Shown: positions 54,128 through 64,000 of the stretch, one piece after another | Layout: each line of letters opens with the position of its first letter | Position numbering within the stretch: the stretch's first letter is position 1 | Source: Gracilaria gracilis | Taxonomy: Eukaryota > Rhodophyta > Florideophyceae > Gracilariales > Gracilariaceae | Direction: 5' to 3' | Assembly: GCA_030374805.1 (NCBI GenBank) | Contig: JARGSG010000052.1 | Location: forward strand, 248,001 to 312,000 | DNA length: 64,000 bases | Program-made: the position numbers and the translations under genes | Notes under the pieces: model-generated | Told to the model about the DNA's origin: nothing | Database searches by the model: none | Seen by the model: the letters and a program-made list of their open reading frames with translations, nothing else

Positions 54128-54919
54128 GAAAGGATGTCTTAAGAGACAGAAAGGTTTCCCATGAAACGAGTCTTTGAAGCCCTTTCACACTGTCATGGGG
54201 TATATGTCACAGCGACGTCCCTCTAGAGAATTTGATGTTCGAAAACGAATTTAACATGAAAATAAATGACTCTGGGCAAAGTGGAATGTATACCTCAGGT
54301 TGGGATATGTTTTCTAGCGCTCTTGTAGGGTCCGTGTATAATCTGTCACTGGAGCTGATCTTGGGTCCAGTGTATAGCGGGGGCTTAATAGACATATGGT
54401 CCGCGGGGGTTGCATTGTACTTCCTTCTTATGGGCAGGCCACCCTCTACGAGCCAGAGGTGAAGGTACTCTTGGGTCGGGGGCCTACATGTCTTTTTAAA
54501 ATCCCAGACTTTGTTTCCCGAAGTGCTGCCGATTTTGCCCGTTACATGATACGAGCAGTTCCTGAAGAACGTATTCCATTGCATCAAATGCCACACAACC
54601 CTTGGCTTTGTGATGGAGCAGAATTTGGCCTTCCTAGGAATATGGTTGTTATCCCCGTCGACAAGTTTTACGAGAAACGTCCCCATACTGCAGAGATGAT
54701 CATGGAAATTACTATACCCAGTGAGATAAAAAGACATTTAGTGGATTCTCATTGGATGTGCACCAGATATATATATGTGCAGTTGGATATCTCGCAGACA
54801 TTCATCCATCGCGTCAAAAAATGTAGCGAAAAAATTGCCGACGCGTGGAGGAGCCGGAGATACGCAAGGGATGTCTTGCTCTGCTGTAGATATCGAAGTC
54901 GCGGTTTACGGTAAGTTTC

Positions 54920-56120
54920 AGAAGGTACGGAGCTGCGAGGACAAACGGAAGAATGAGTGCGGTTCAATCTTGTAGTTCGAGCGCATTTGCCGTGCCCTCT
55001 GCCATAATATTAGAACGGGTAGTTCTATCGCTAGAGCAGGAAGGCCAAGCCATAGAATGATAGCATTTTGAAGCCCATGGCTGTGCAAGAAGGTTCAGAA
55101 TTGCACCGTATGCAATGGAAATGACAATCAAGACTTGCGGCGTGACATCAAAATGACGACTACCTAGAAGGCTCAATCTTTAAGAGGGGGTTCCATGGGT
55201 AAAGCATAGACAAATAAAAAGCTACCAGAAGTTTCTGGATCGTTCGTTCTTGATTGGTTTATACAATTTCCGAACGATACCAAGAACACCGTTGAAGCAA
55301 TTGTTTTCTCTGATCCAAGTGGTAATAAGATAGCTTAGCTCGGTTTGATCTGTTTTTTGTTTTTACGTTTATGAATGACAGCGTTAGAAGCAAAAATGTG
55401 AAAAAAGGGTACGTGTCCTTCTCTGGCAGAACAGAAAACACAGAACAGTGTAATTTCCAACTCTGTAAGGATTGAGCCAAGTGCAGGCTCATTGTTGCTT
55501 CTTGGAAGGGAGTTGATACATACCGGAGTGGCTGAGTCTTCCTCTATATTCGTTCCTGTTTTGGCATATATCTATTTCTCACAGTTGCTGTTTTTAGAAA
55601 CAACTGAAGTCAACTAGTATGGTTCTGTTCAATGCTCGATGAAGGTAGCAGCTCTGAAGATTAACATCACGTCTTTAGATGATCCTCCGGATAGATGGTT
55701 CCCAATAAGATTTGCCAGGAAACCGTTAGATGAGCCTGTACAATGGTCCGGACTCCTCTCCGCCTTGCACAACAATTTTTTGTACCAGTCGGAGTTGCTT
55801 GCTGAGTTCAAAGCGCAATATGCGGAGAGAGAAACTCGAACTGCAGGCAAAGGGTGATCAGAAGGTAGCGGTAACCGTAATGTACCGTTGGTAGAGCTAC
55901 CGAAGGTATACTGTACATAGCAGATTTGCGAAATAAAGAGCAATTTGACATCAATACTACAGAGATGCAGCCAAAACCCCATGGTTTCAGACAGTGCTGT
56001 GCACAAGGGACATTTTGTAGCTGTGTGCGTATGTCACTGGCGCTAAGAGGGCTATCCCTCTTAACCTACTTCGGCATGTTTGTTTGTAACTTTAGCGGCT
56101 ATCAGTGGTGGGTTTGAGTC
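54920..56120. other. Unassigned coding-like sequence downstream of the kinase
   Basis: On the plus strand, coding-like stretches are FIQFPNDTKNTVEAIVFSDP (about 55258), SNSVRIEPSAGSLLLLGREL (about 55452) and the frame 55639-55857 (KVAALKINITSLDDPPDRWF onwards). They may be further exons or frames of the gene above or of another gene. The middle one vaguely resembles the final strand of 2-oxoglutarate-dependent oxygenases, but that is not secure. Confidence 0.25.
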
Positions 56121-58480
56121 TGAATCCATTTCAGATTTCACGACGCGTCCTTTGCCACTTTTCACCTATCTTGACTATGCCGTGCTGCAGTCCAGGCTGT
56201 TCTCGTTCTCTCCGCCACTCTCATTCTTCTCCCTCTAACTTCTCGAATGTCATGTGTATATCTTGACCAACTTTTTTCTCACCTTCAAGCCATAGAAATG
56301 TAGAAAGATACACAGATCTTGTCGTCCTCACTCCGTCACTGCAGTTGGCGAGAATTGAAAGAGATTTGCGAACAGAAGATACATTTTTTTTGGAAAAAAA
56401 GTTCAAGCTACAGGACACTACTTAATTTGAGAATGTGGAAGAAAAAAGTCGTGTTTTCGGGTAGAGAACAGTTGTTGTTGCTCTTGTTTATTGCGAGCAG
56501 TTGAATATGTTATAGAAACGGGCAATGTACTGAACCAAAACTAAGAAGATCGTCGACAATACCCGCCAACTCTCAAGCAACCTAAAGAGTACCCACGAAC
56601 TACCATGCGTCTCATAGCTGTTGCCCAGGCCTACTGCAGGGAGAAGACTATTTTCGCCCCTTTTCCAAGACCTAGACCATCAGCGCAGCCCCGCCTCACC
56701 ATCAAGAGAAGGTTCCCGGAGTTCGGCAGCACGGATAGTACCAAGCACAAAAACCCCATTCCATTCAAAGAAAAACCGTCTCAGGGTCTGCCACAGGGCA
56801 AAACCCGAAGGACCTATATGACCTTTGCTCGCATCTGAAAGACGCTCACCCAAGTATGACAATACAAGCATGCCAATTACAGTACCTCACCTCGCTGAGC
56901 GCGGTTAGGGGCCTACCACGGGGAGACAGCCATTTCTCCTTTCGAGAAGTTCATTGGCTGAATTCTGGTATCGTTGGTAGTTGCTCAAGTTTGCGGTGTC
57001 GGACAAATAGAGGAAAAGGAACAAAATGAATCTGCAAGGAAAAACGAAATGAAAGACAGACGAGCAGGTAGTTGACGAATTGGAGACGGTGTCTTCTTGG
57101 AGATCTCGTGGTTTTGTGAAAACATACTGCCCAAACCTGAATGCGCGAGCAGGTGAAAACAATACGAGAAATAGACTTACGCGCTCACAATAAGCACTAA
57201 CGACACCTAGTAAAAACCTGCCAAACCGTGTCTGAGTGTTGATGAATATACGTGAATGTGACTATCTGTGGGTATGATGGATGGAAGGGGACGTCAGAAG
57301 TTCGACCATACCATTCGGTAATGGCTTCGATACGACTCTCTAGCTGGAGGATAGCACACGCTCCGACGCCTGCTGAAAGTCAGGCCGCTTGGGTCACGTT
57401 CGCGATATCGTGACAGAGATTAAGTCGTCACAAGAACCTTGAGTCTAGGGCGGTAATGTTGGTTCAGAATGAGTGCATATGGAGCTGCCGAAAGCGGAGA
57501 AAAAGTCGCTCTTCTTGTTCTCCGAGTCACTCTAGAACAATTTTCTCAATTTGAGAATCTGGAAAGGGTTGAGATGTGACTGAAATTGAAGCATCATGAA
57601 TGAGAAAAGTCTCAACAATCGCAGCTCGAATCATAACAGATGTCAGAGATGCAAGCGGGTGCCATTAATGGTATGCTATCTCTTGTACGTATTCCCGTCT
57701 CGCCATGCCGCGTACGCTTTACTAAAACGGCTTTAGTAGATACGCAGGAAATTCATTTAATACTTTCTTGTTGTAGTCCCGTGGGTGTGACACAGCTGCG
57801 AGAGTACTCCCAAAGAGCACAATAATATTTTGTGTCCCTTCGCTTTCATATTTGTCCCCGATGTTGCTGGTTGTTGGTACTTGCAGTAAGCTCTCCGCAA
57901 CTTTAGTGCTAAAGCAGAAAGCCCGAATACGGACTCGCATTCCGCAATGCCTCTCCTGGACCCCAATTGGCGTTGCAAGAGAAAAAATGGAAAAAACGTA
58001 CATCATTAGTCTCGGTATCTTCTGAAGCTACTCATATCCGTTATGAGAAGGCTGTCATGAGAAAATTCGTTCTTTATTCGAAGAAGAATCGCAAGCAGCT
58101 CCTCCATTCGTGTATGTTCTTAGTCTTTTTTTGGAGTCGGCTCGAGGTTTTTTTCGGGGATCTGTCGCTTGTAGCTGGTTTTCAGAGCCGCTTGCCGTCA
58201 CTCCTCTGCACAAGGTTCTAACTCATGTTTTCTGTTTTCCTCCTTTATTAGAGATCGTCCAGATTTGAACACAGCTTCTCAAAACGATCTTCAGCGCCAG
58301 TCAGCGGTGATGAAGTTTTCGTACGGATTTAGGATGCCCGAGATCTCGAAATTATCATTTTAGTTTGAACTGTATCGCACTGCCTTTTATTGTTAGTCGG
58401 GAACATGGTGCAAGAAACTTGGTGAAGAAGGAGGAAGCTATCTAATAGCATTATACTCTTGTGAAAAGGTTTACTTCGCG
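56120..58480. other. No gene recognised
   Basis: Short frames on both strands, such as 56605-56838 (plus) and 58006-57722 (minus), none with a domain. I see no repeat I can define. Sequence is mixed in composition. Confidence 0.35.
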
Positions 58481-59550
58481 TTAGTTTTCATGATGAGTGA
58501 CTAGAGATACCATAATCTCTCCTTCATGTGAACGGGACATATGTTTTTCGGCATGGACAGCACACCATCCGGATTGAGATGTTAGGTAGACCTTCACAAC
58601 CGCTTCACACAAATAAATGATGTAGAACACCACTGGCAGAGCAATAGGAATATCATCTCTCTCTATGACTGGACTCCATACTTTGTAGCTGTAGTCAAAC
58701 GCAACTGCCGACCCCAGAAGCAGCTCCACCAACGAATACTTCCAGGATCTATTGAAACCGTTCTGAGCAATGGACGCTACCAAGAAACTAACTGTAAGCC
58801 AGAACACTCCGCTTAAAACCATATGGATGAAGACAAAGTTGACCTCGCAAATTCGTCTCATGCTCTCAAATGGGTTTCCAAATAGCAACAAACTACTCGC
58901 AATAATTGCAGCAGCAAAGCCAAGGTCAAAAACGTTTAGCACCATCCCAATCCGCAGCACAGTAAGTTATGTCGAAAAGGTCTGGAGAAAGAACGTTGCC
59001 ATAGTGAGTGGTATGAGCATCACACCATTGGAAACGAGGCCAGCAATAATTGGGGAGAAAGGTGGACTGGCAAAATCTTCCAGTCCACTCTCTTCAAGAA
59101 ACTCTCTCAGATCAGTCGCTGTTCTCCTCATCCACATCTGCACTACAGCGTTCTTGGTTTCAATTTCAAGCTTGCCAGGTTCGATTTCGAGTTTGGCCAT
59201 TTTGTTGACCAAAACAGTTTTCTCCTGCCAAAGGGCCCTGTTCTCGACGTAAAGCTTAGAGTGTGCTTGGTGAGGCGTGATATGACGGAACTGAGTTGTT
59301 CATAGCGTATCTTCATCTGATCCGTGTTTTGCTTCGTATGGAAGTCGTACACGTCGCTTCTATGCTGCATGGTTTGTTGAAGAGCTTCAATGGTATTGTG
59401 CAAGTGATCCAATTTTTCACTCACATCCGAATTAGTTCGTCGCAGTTCTTCAGTGCTGAGAACTTTCTTTGGCCTCTGTAACGGCATAGTGTGGGTAGAG
59501 ACAAGGACACAGAGCGTGAAAAAGAGTGTGCCAGCGAACATCTTTCCCAT
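58481..59550 (-). pseudogene. Secretory-pathway coiled-coil membrane protein, interrupted
   Basis: The minus-strand frame starts MGKMFAGTLFFTLCVLVSTH, a good signal peptide. A heptad-like helical region follows (STEELRRTNSDVSEKLDHLH). A frameshift near 59250 joins it to LYVENRALWQEKTVLVNKMA and LEIEPGKLEIETK, again coiled coil. Then come hydrophobic segments (IIAGLVSNGVMLIPLTMATF, FAAAIIASSLLLF, FVFIHMVLSGVFWLTVSFLV, YSLVELLLGSAVAF and ALPVVFYIIYLCEAVV). One stop lies at 58967. Apart from one shift and one stop the gene is whole, about 355 codons. No family is recognised. The two lesions could be real or assembly errors. Confidence 0.6.
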
Positions 59551-59559
59551 GATGGGCTA

Positions 59560-60330
59560 TGGCATTGAACACTGGGATCTAAAAACCTCGAAACCAGACG
59601 CAGTGAGAAGAAGCATCGCAGAGAACCTTTAGGCAGGCAGCGTTGGCGGCTGCATAAGGGAGACAGAGAAAGGTAAAAGCAATCGTTAACACGACACCAT
59701 ACAAGCCTTGATCATCAAGTCAGAGACGCAGCGTATTTTTAGCGGCGTTTTTGTCAGTTGAGAGCAAATGGCTGAACCATGTGGAACAATTGGCGACGAA
59801 CAGTTCAAGCCAGAAAAGAAAAAATAGGCTCTGCGGTCCGGTCGGAGCGCCGTGCGGACTGTAGGTAGCCGTTTTAGCTAACGTGTGCAGCCATGCATGC
59901 GCTAATACGCGCTATCCAGCATACATTTACATGCATCTGGACACGAGTTAAGTTGTGATAAGCAGATGAAGATCGCAGAGCACAGTTGATCATGAAGACG
60001 GGCGATAGTGTACATTTAGGCACTGTATTGCAAGGACGAAGCTTTTGAAAAAAGGCGATCGCCCATCGGCGAGCGTCAAGAAACGAACGCAGCAAGCAAA
60101 ATCAACCGCAAACAGTATGACGGATGTAGATGAGCTACCAAGCGTACATACAGCCAATGACCGTTGCGGAGGACAGCCGACAGTCAGAAAGCGAAGCATC
60201 ATAAGCGCACACGCACACCTTCCACCGCAAGCAGCGGCGCAGTTGCAACCAACCGGTCCTGATTCGGGGCGTTAGGCAGAGACTACGTTTACATGTGTGC
60301 CGAACATTACCAAAAAGATAGATCAAATTA
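59560..60330. other. No gene recognised
   Basis: This is the intergenic stretch between the coiled-coil gene and the acyl-CoA synthetase-like pseudogene. Frames at 59874-60326 overlap on both strands without a domain. Confidence 0.4.
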
Positions 60331-60332
60331 CA

Positions 60333-61300
60333 TCATGTTGCTACAACAAGCCTCAGCCCGAACATCTGCATCTGCACCTTGCCGAACAAATTTCGGGGAA
60401 AGTCATCCACAACGTGATACTGCCTGGGGATCTTATACGTGGCCCCAAATTGCTCAACACGGCGTTGAACGCGTTTCAAAACATTGTTTTCATGATCCTG
60501 GGACACCAATGAAGCGGCAGTCCAGGAGTCCATCGCACTCGTGAATGACATGCTCAATCTCCAAGGCCGACACCTTGTATCCTCCGGTCTTGATGATGTC
60601 ACCGCTGTTTCTTTCCAATAGTTTACAATATACGCTGTCTGGATCAGTTGTGCCCACGTCATCCGTATTGAACCAGCCGTTCGCCATGAAAGCTTGCTCC
60701 GACTTGCCGGCCATGCCGTAGTAGTGCGAAAACACGCCCATTCCTTTCATGAACAACTGCCCCGAGGGCTGCCTATGCTTAATAGCAACGTGCACGCCCG
60801 GCAACGGCAGGCCTAGTAGGCTCTGCTTGCAGCTACCATAAAGGGTGCTAAGCGTCATACCGGTCTCGGTCATACTGTAGCGCTCAATGATGTCAAGTCC
60901 AACAATGCGGCGCCACGTATTCAAATCGAGCTAAAAAAGCGACGCGCTGGCGTACAAATACATCCTGATCTTGGTGGTTGCCCCATTCATGGCACTCTGA
61001 TCACGCGCCGACGCAGCTTCGTAGTACAAAATGAACTTCTTGTATATGGCGGGCACGGCCATGAAGTCGGTGGGCGAGTGTGGTTGCCACTCGTTCAAGA
61101 TGGATCGCCACATGGAGTTGGAGTCGAGTGCGGAGTTCATCTCCAACGACGCGCCATTGTACACCGAGCTGAGCACCACGTTGACCAGACCGTAAATTTG
61201 GCGCAGCAGCACGGTGAGCACGCGATCGCGTGGGGACCAGCGCCAAGCGTGAGACAGCGTGCACAATACGCGGCGCTCGCGACGCTGTCCGCGACGCCGA
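60333..61300 (-). pseudogene. ACSF3-like acyl/malonyl-CoA synthetase pseudogene
   Basis: On the minus strand, HAWRWSPRDRVLTVLLRQIY (61266 on) and GLVNVVLSSVYNGASLEM match the ACSF3 region W.W...D..L...PLHH.HG..N.....Y.GA. Next come DFMAVPAIYKKFILYYE, ERYSMTETGMTLS (the E-R-Y-x-M-T-E block), LGLPLPGVHVAI, GWFNTDDVG and RNSGDIIKTGGYKVSALEIE, the ANL-family hinge. After a frameshift near 60500 the C-terminal block YKIPRQYHVVDDFPRNLFGK contains the GK lysine. One stop lies at about 60931 and one frameshift near 60500. ACSF3 activates malonate in mitochondria. The N-terminal half (P-loop STSGTTG-type) is not visible upstream. Confidence 0.78.
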
Positions 61301-61511
61301 TTAACGGATGAGGTTGGTAGAGCACGTGGGCGCGGCGAAAGAGGGCTCCGGCGGCGTCGCTTTGTTCGCGCGCATGAGAGTTATGTCGTGGCCGCCGCAA
61401 AATGCACCCCCGTTGCGCCCGCAAGCTGCAGCGTGATTGGCGTCGGCGTCGGAGGCGGCGGCGGCGCGCACGCTGAAGACGTTCACGTTGTCGCCGCCGT
61501 CAGGGGTTTGA

Positions 61512-61889
61512 AACCTACGCGTGCTAGACCTGCGCGCCAACCGCTTTGAGTCGGGGGCGCTGGAGCGCATCGTGCTGCTGGTGCAAAAGTTGCCCCGTCT
61601 GCAGCGGCTACGCGTGTTGTTAGTCGGCGCGCAGTTTTCGGCGCTGCGCTGCCTGGCCGACGCGCTACGCGCCACCAGCTCGATGGCCGAGCCGGACCTG
61701 AGCGACCAGCTGGACGCGGCAGCGGCCGGCTCGCTCTTGGACGTGCCGCTCACAAAGCGCCACTTGATGCGGCTGGCGCTGAGGAACCTATGCATGTGCG
61801 ATGGCATGGTTCACACGCTGTTGCAGCTGCTGGTGGCGGCCCGCCACGGTGTGGTCGAGCTGCTGGTGGGCGACCACGAGCTGAGTTGA
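61512..61889 (+). pseudogene. Leucine-rich repeat protein fragment
   Basis: The open frame from 61512 begins NLRVLDLRANRFESGALERI, an LRR of type LxxLxLxxNxF followed by a helix. It continues LPRLQRLRVLLVGAQFSALR and, after an acidic linker, LMRLALRNLCMCDGMVHTLL. About three repeats are visible. It is divergent from the ACSF3-like gene, in a GC-rich patch. The frame upstream of 61512 is closed by TGA, so the N-terminus is missing or in another frame. The family (RanGAP-like or NLR-like) cannot be told from so short a piece. Confidence 0.45.
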
Positions 61890-62095
61890 ACTTACAATTT
61901 TTTATAATAATCTCCGTAGACCCCCAACCACACTCCAACTTTTCCCTTTCATTAGCATGATAGAAATGATATCGTTTATACCTTACGAATCATTGTTAAC
62001 CCATCTCACGCGTTTGAAGGGGCGATTGACATCTACGTTTGAGGCCGAAGTCCACTCTCTACTAGTTCCGAACGTATGTGAGCCTTCAGAAGCGT

Positions 62096-62180
62096 CAGTT
62101 CTACCACGACCACAACGACGACCACAACGACCACGACGACCACAAACACCCCGACCACCTCGATCACTACCACCATAACG
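62096..62180 (+). repeat. ACN-type trinucleotide repeat (Thr tract)
   Basis: From about 62096 the plus strand is made of ACG, ACC and ACA triplets (TTC TAC CAC GAC CAC AAC and so on), about 28 units with interruptions. In one frame it would encode a Thr-rich tract, and on the minus strand a poly-valine-like tract. Downstream in the Thr frame the sequence continues open with TKTDIVTHTKVKTSTICATT. It may be a Thr-rich extracellular linker. Confidence 0.65.
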
Positions 62181-62608
62181 AAGACCGATATCGTGACGCA
62201 CACCAAGGTCAAAACCAGCACCATTTGCGCCACCACCTCCATTACCGACAAGGCCTGCATTGGTGTGACTCTCTCCGAAGATGGCCGGAGCGCCCTCTGC
62301 CTGAGGGCAGGAGAATGCCTGCTTAGCCTCTGCTGCAGGCAGGTTTGCCCCGTCATTCACCGCATTGGTAGGCTCGGGATCATCCACTATCCCGAGGGTT
62401 TCAGTTGCAGCTGGATCAATGACAGCATTAGAACCTCTTGCAGAGTTTGACTACAATTCAACCTCAGGAGTCAACAATGTCACACTATCTCGTGTGCTTT
62501 GATGATTACGAAGACCATGATACTATCGGTCACGCCTAATTGCCTCTTGAATCAGGAGGTTTGTGGCCCATTGACCTTCCGCGTACCTGAGTACTGGATA
62601 ATGTTTCT

Positions 62609-62968
62609 TCAGTTTGGAGCGGAGTTCGAATACAACCATGGGGGGTTCTTCTGCAACGAGTGATAAGTAAGGTACCCATCATCAGAAATCTTTCGTACAT
62701 CGTACACATGAACTCTGATGCTGCGAAGAGCAGCAAAGACAAAATCTCCAGAGATTGGACTTTTCTCATCATAAGCTTTTTCTGCAGAAGCCGCCATTTT
62801 CGCATTGAATGTCTGTCGCATTCGACGTTGCGTTCCATGACCTTCTATCCCGTTCTTATTTTTGCGTTGAGATTCAATGCGGGACGGTATCCCACGAAAA
62901 CGTTCCCTCGGCTCTGCAGTATCGGCGGCTACGGTGTCGGGGTGCTGTGAGTGGGACATATTTGACAT
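62609..62968 (-). CDS. Unrecognised ORF, 119 codons
   Basis: This minus-strand frame begins MSNMSHSQHPDTVAADTAEP, hydrophilic and basic in the middle, then ISGDFVFAALRSIRVHVYDV, which looks structured. It has no known motif, membrane segment or neighbour. The composition looks more like coding than chance, but the evidence is weak. Confidence 0.3.
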   Translation of the reverse strand: MSNMSHSQHPDTVAADTAEPRERFRGIPSRIESQRKNKNGIEGHGTQRRMRQTFNAKMAASAEKAYDEKSPISGDFVFAALRSIRVHVYDVRKISDDGYLTYHSLQKNPPWLYSNSAPN

Positions 62969-62969
62969 T

Positions 62970-64000
62970 GTCCAAAAGTAATTGAAAGTGTGAGCGCGAG
63001 CTAAATAGGGGAACGCTGGTCACAGGAGCAAAGTTCGTAACAGCGGTCAATAAGCGACAGAGAACATCGGAAGATGATCAGGTCAGACATTTTCGCTTTT
63101 TTACCACTTTCGGCAGTACAGTTTTGTTTCGCAGAAAAGAGCGGGGATACGGCATAGCGATTGAAGCATTTGTCACTCTAAACACGTGTCTCTGTACAAA
63201 ACCTGTGAGAAACGCCTCGGATCCTCCCAACCGTGCTTTCGAATCTTCCATTTAAGCGATAAGTACTGAAAACTTTCTTTCTGACCTCCAACCATCCCCT
63301 TCATCACCCAAACGATAGTCCAACGGCGAAACCACACGGTTACAAGGTACGCAGAAATTCATGCGTCGAAGAAACCGCATACTTTCCAGAGCGCTGGCAG
63401 GTATGTCCGACTGCCTTTAGCCAGAAAACTATCCTTCCCACCCATCATCATATCACAGCTTCTCTGCACCTTGTAATCCAAATTTTGTTCAGCTCATGTA
63501 CCGGAAAAGTATCAGTAGCAGAGACAGCGGCAACTCGCAAACTCCATTGCTCGAACTGGCTATGAAACGATGGCTGCATGGCCCACCAAACCGAATGCAT
63601 CAAAAGGTGTACTGTAGCCTTCAGGCCAGAGCGGAATCAAACAATAAGGTAGTACCTGCAGATGAACACTACGTGGAGGCAGTGCAGGGCTTCCTTCGAA
63701 TGAGCAAGAGGTCAATTACGAAGACATTTGGAGTGCTTTTGATAGCGAATCACAAGAAGAAGAGCTCCAGCTCCTCGAGAATGCCGTTCACCCCAACACG
63801 TCGGAAGCGAAGCGACTCTTGGAGGTGTTATGCATCGCTGAACTTAGTGGAATGTCCCAAAATCCAACTTGCAGGTAGCGTCTTCAAAGTGCAGCTACAA
63901 AAATCTCAGGAGGTATGCTGTGAAGCAATTCGGAGCAGTCAAGATGTATGGGATAATTTGCCCCAATGAAAATGCACCCATTCTAACATGAGGTCCATCC
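62970..64000. other. Right end, one unrecognised frame
   Basis: A plus-strand frame at 63496-63969 (157 codons) is basic, Ser-rich and without a recognised motif; its context is unknown. The remainder has only short frames. Confidence 0.3.

Larger units (their letters stand above)
48016..54914 (+). pseudogene. EF-hand plus protein kinase gene, split by copia
   Basis: The gene reads on the plus strand and is interrupted at 49448 by a copia element; its 3' part resumes at 54133. An MGNAIHKR start at 48016 resembles N-terminally lipidated kinases. Next come an EF-hand (DQEKDRSLTVKEF, about 48190), a Ser-rich linker, two more EF-hand-like loops (NFNETGVTTLNE at about 48918; NRAGMLSR at about 49064), and the kinase N-lobe (TIGRGGSTNVGYALHF, glycine-rich loop). 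After the element come the C-lobe pieces ENLMFENEFNMKINDSG and DIWSAGVALYFLLMGRPP, then FVSRSAADFARYMIRAVPEE (54531 on). The catalytic lysine, HRD and DFG are lost or altered (KINDSG, not K.DFG). EF-hands precede the kinase, the reverse of plant CDPKs. Frameshifts and stops are frequent. No intact product is possible. Confidence 0.72.

Noticed and set aside
61301-61807. Minus-strand ORF of 168 codons in GC-rich DNA
   Set aside because: GC-rich composition makes long chance frames likely. The plus-strand reading gives leucine-rich repeats, so this is its shadow.
62033-62356. Minus-strand ORF with a long valine tract resembling a membrane segment
   Set aside because: The tract is the reverse reading of the ACN trinucleotide repeat; Thr coding on the plus strand is at least as plausible, so no protein is claimed.
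1-64000. CRISPR array, rRNA operon or bacterial operon
   Set aside because: No regularly spaced direct repeats and no rRNA-like sequence were seen. Gene types and transposons are eukaryotic.

Overview
The window is eukaryotic nuclear DNA. It has long non-coding stretches, TATA-type promoters and LTR and DNA transposons, host genes of eukaryotic type (an RRP5/PDCD11-like S1 protein, a pepsin-like aspartyl protease, an ACSF3-like acyl-CoA synthetase, an EF-hand protein kinase), and no bacterial operon structure. The lineage cannot be fixed from sequence alone. An algal or other protist genome (a red alga is one possibility) fits the mixture of few-intron genes, a D-Ala-D-Ala-ligase-like gene and copia plus Tnp2/CACTA elements, but this is inference. 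No rRNA, tRNA or CRISPR was found.

Almost everything recognisable is broken, so the window reads as a gene and transposon graveyard. Region by region: 1-2.4 kb has no gene but holds a tight cluster of an 8-bp motif. 2.4-6.7 kb is a degenerate Ty3/gypsy element on the minus strand without a visible integrase. 7.8-9.3 kb holds an unknown ORF and an ATP-grasp (D-Ala-D-Ala ligase-like) pseudogene. 11.5-12.3 kb is promoter-like and pyrimidine-rich. 12.4-18 kb is more GC-rich and carries, on the minus strand, a pepsin-like protease, an unrecognised gene, a TDT/SLAC1-type transporter and another unknown, all interrupted. 21-26.6 kb has a FLYWCH-like fragment and one Tnp2/CACTA-type element (copy B). 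28.9-31.3 kb is an AT-rich island with a 445-aa membrane-type ORF. 32.0-35.4 kb is a non-LTR-looking reverse transcriptase/RNase H element. 37.5-41.6 kb is a second, better preserved Tnp2/CACTA element (copy A). 44-46 kb is an RRP5-like S1-repeat fragment. 48-55 kb is an EF-hand plus protein kinase gene split by a complete copia element (LTRs, 5-bp target duplication). 58.5-59.6 kb is a coiled-coil membrane protein gene. 60.3-61.9 kb is a GC-rich patch with an ACSF3-like synthetase and a divergent LRR fragment. The rest holds only short unrecognised ORFs.

The best leads are four. (1) The kinase has EF-hands on the N-terminal side of the kinase domain, the reverse of plant CDPKs, and was hit by the copia element, probably after it had begun to decay. 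(2) Both Tnp2-type elements have the same divergent layout: the transposase on the minus strand and a charged accessory protein on the plus strand, separated by a promoter-like gap. (3) The reverse transcriptase element at 32-35 kb is not easily placed in a standard class. (4) The AT-rich island ORF at 30-31 kb is long and open although its surroundings are decayed.
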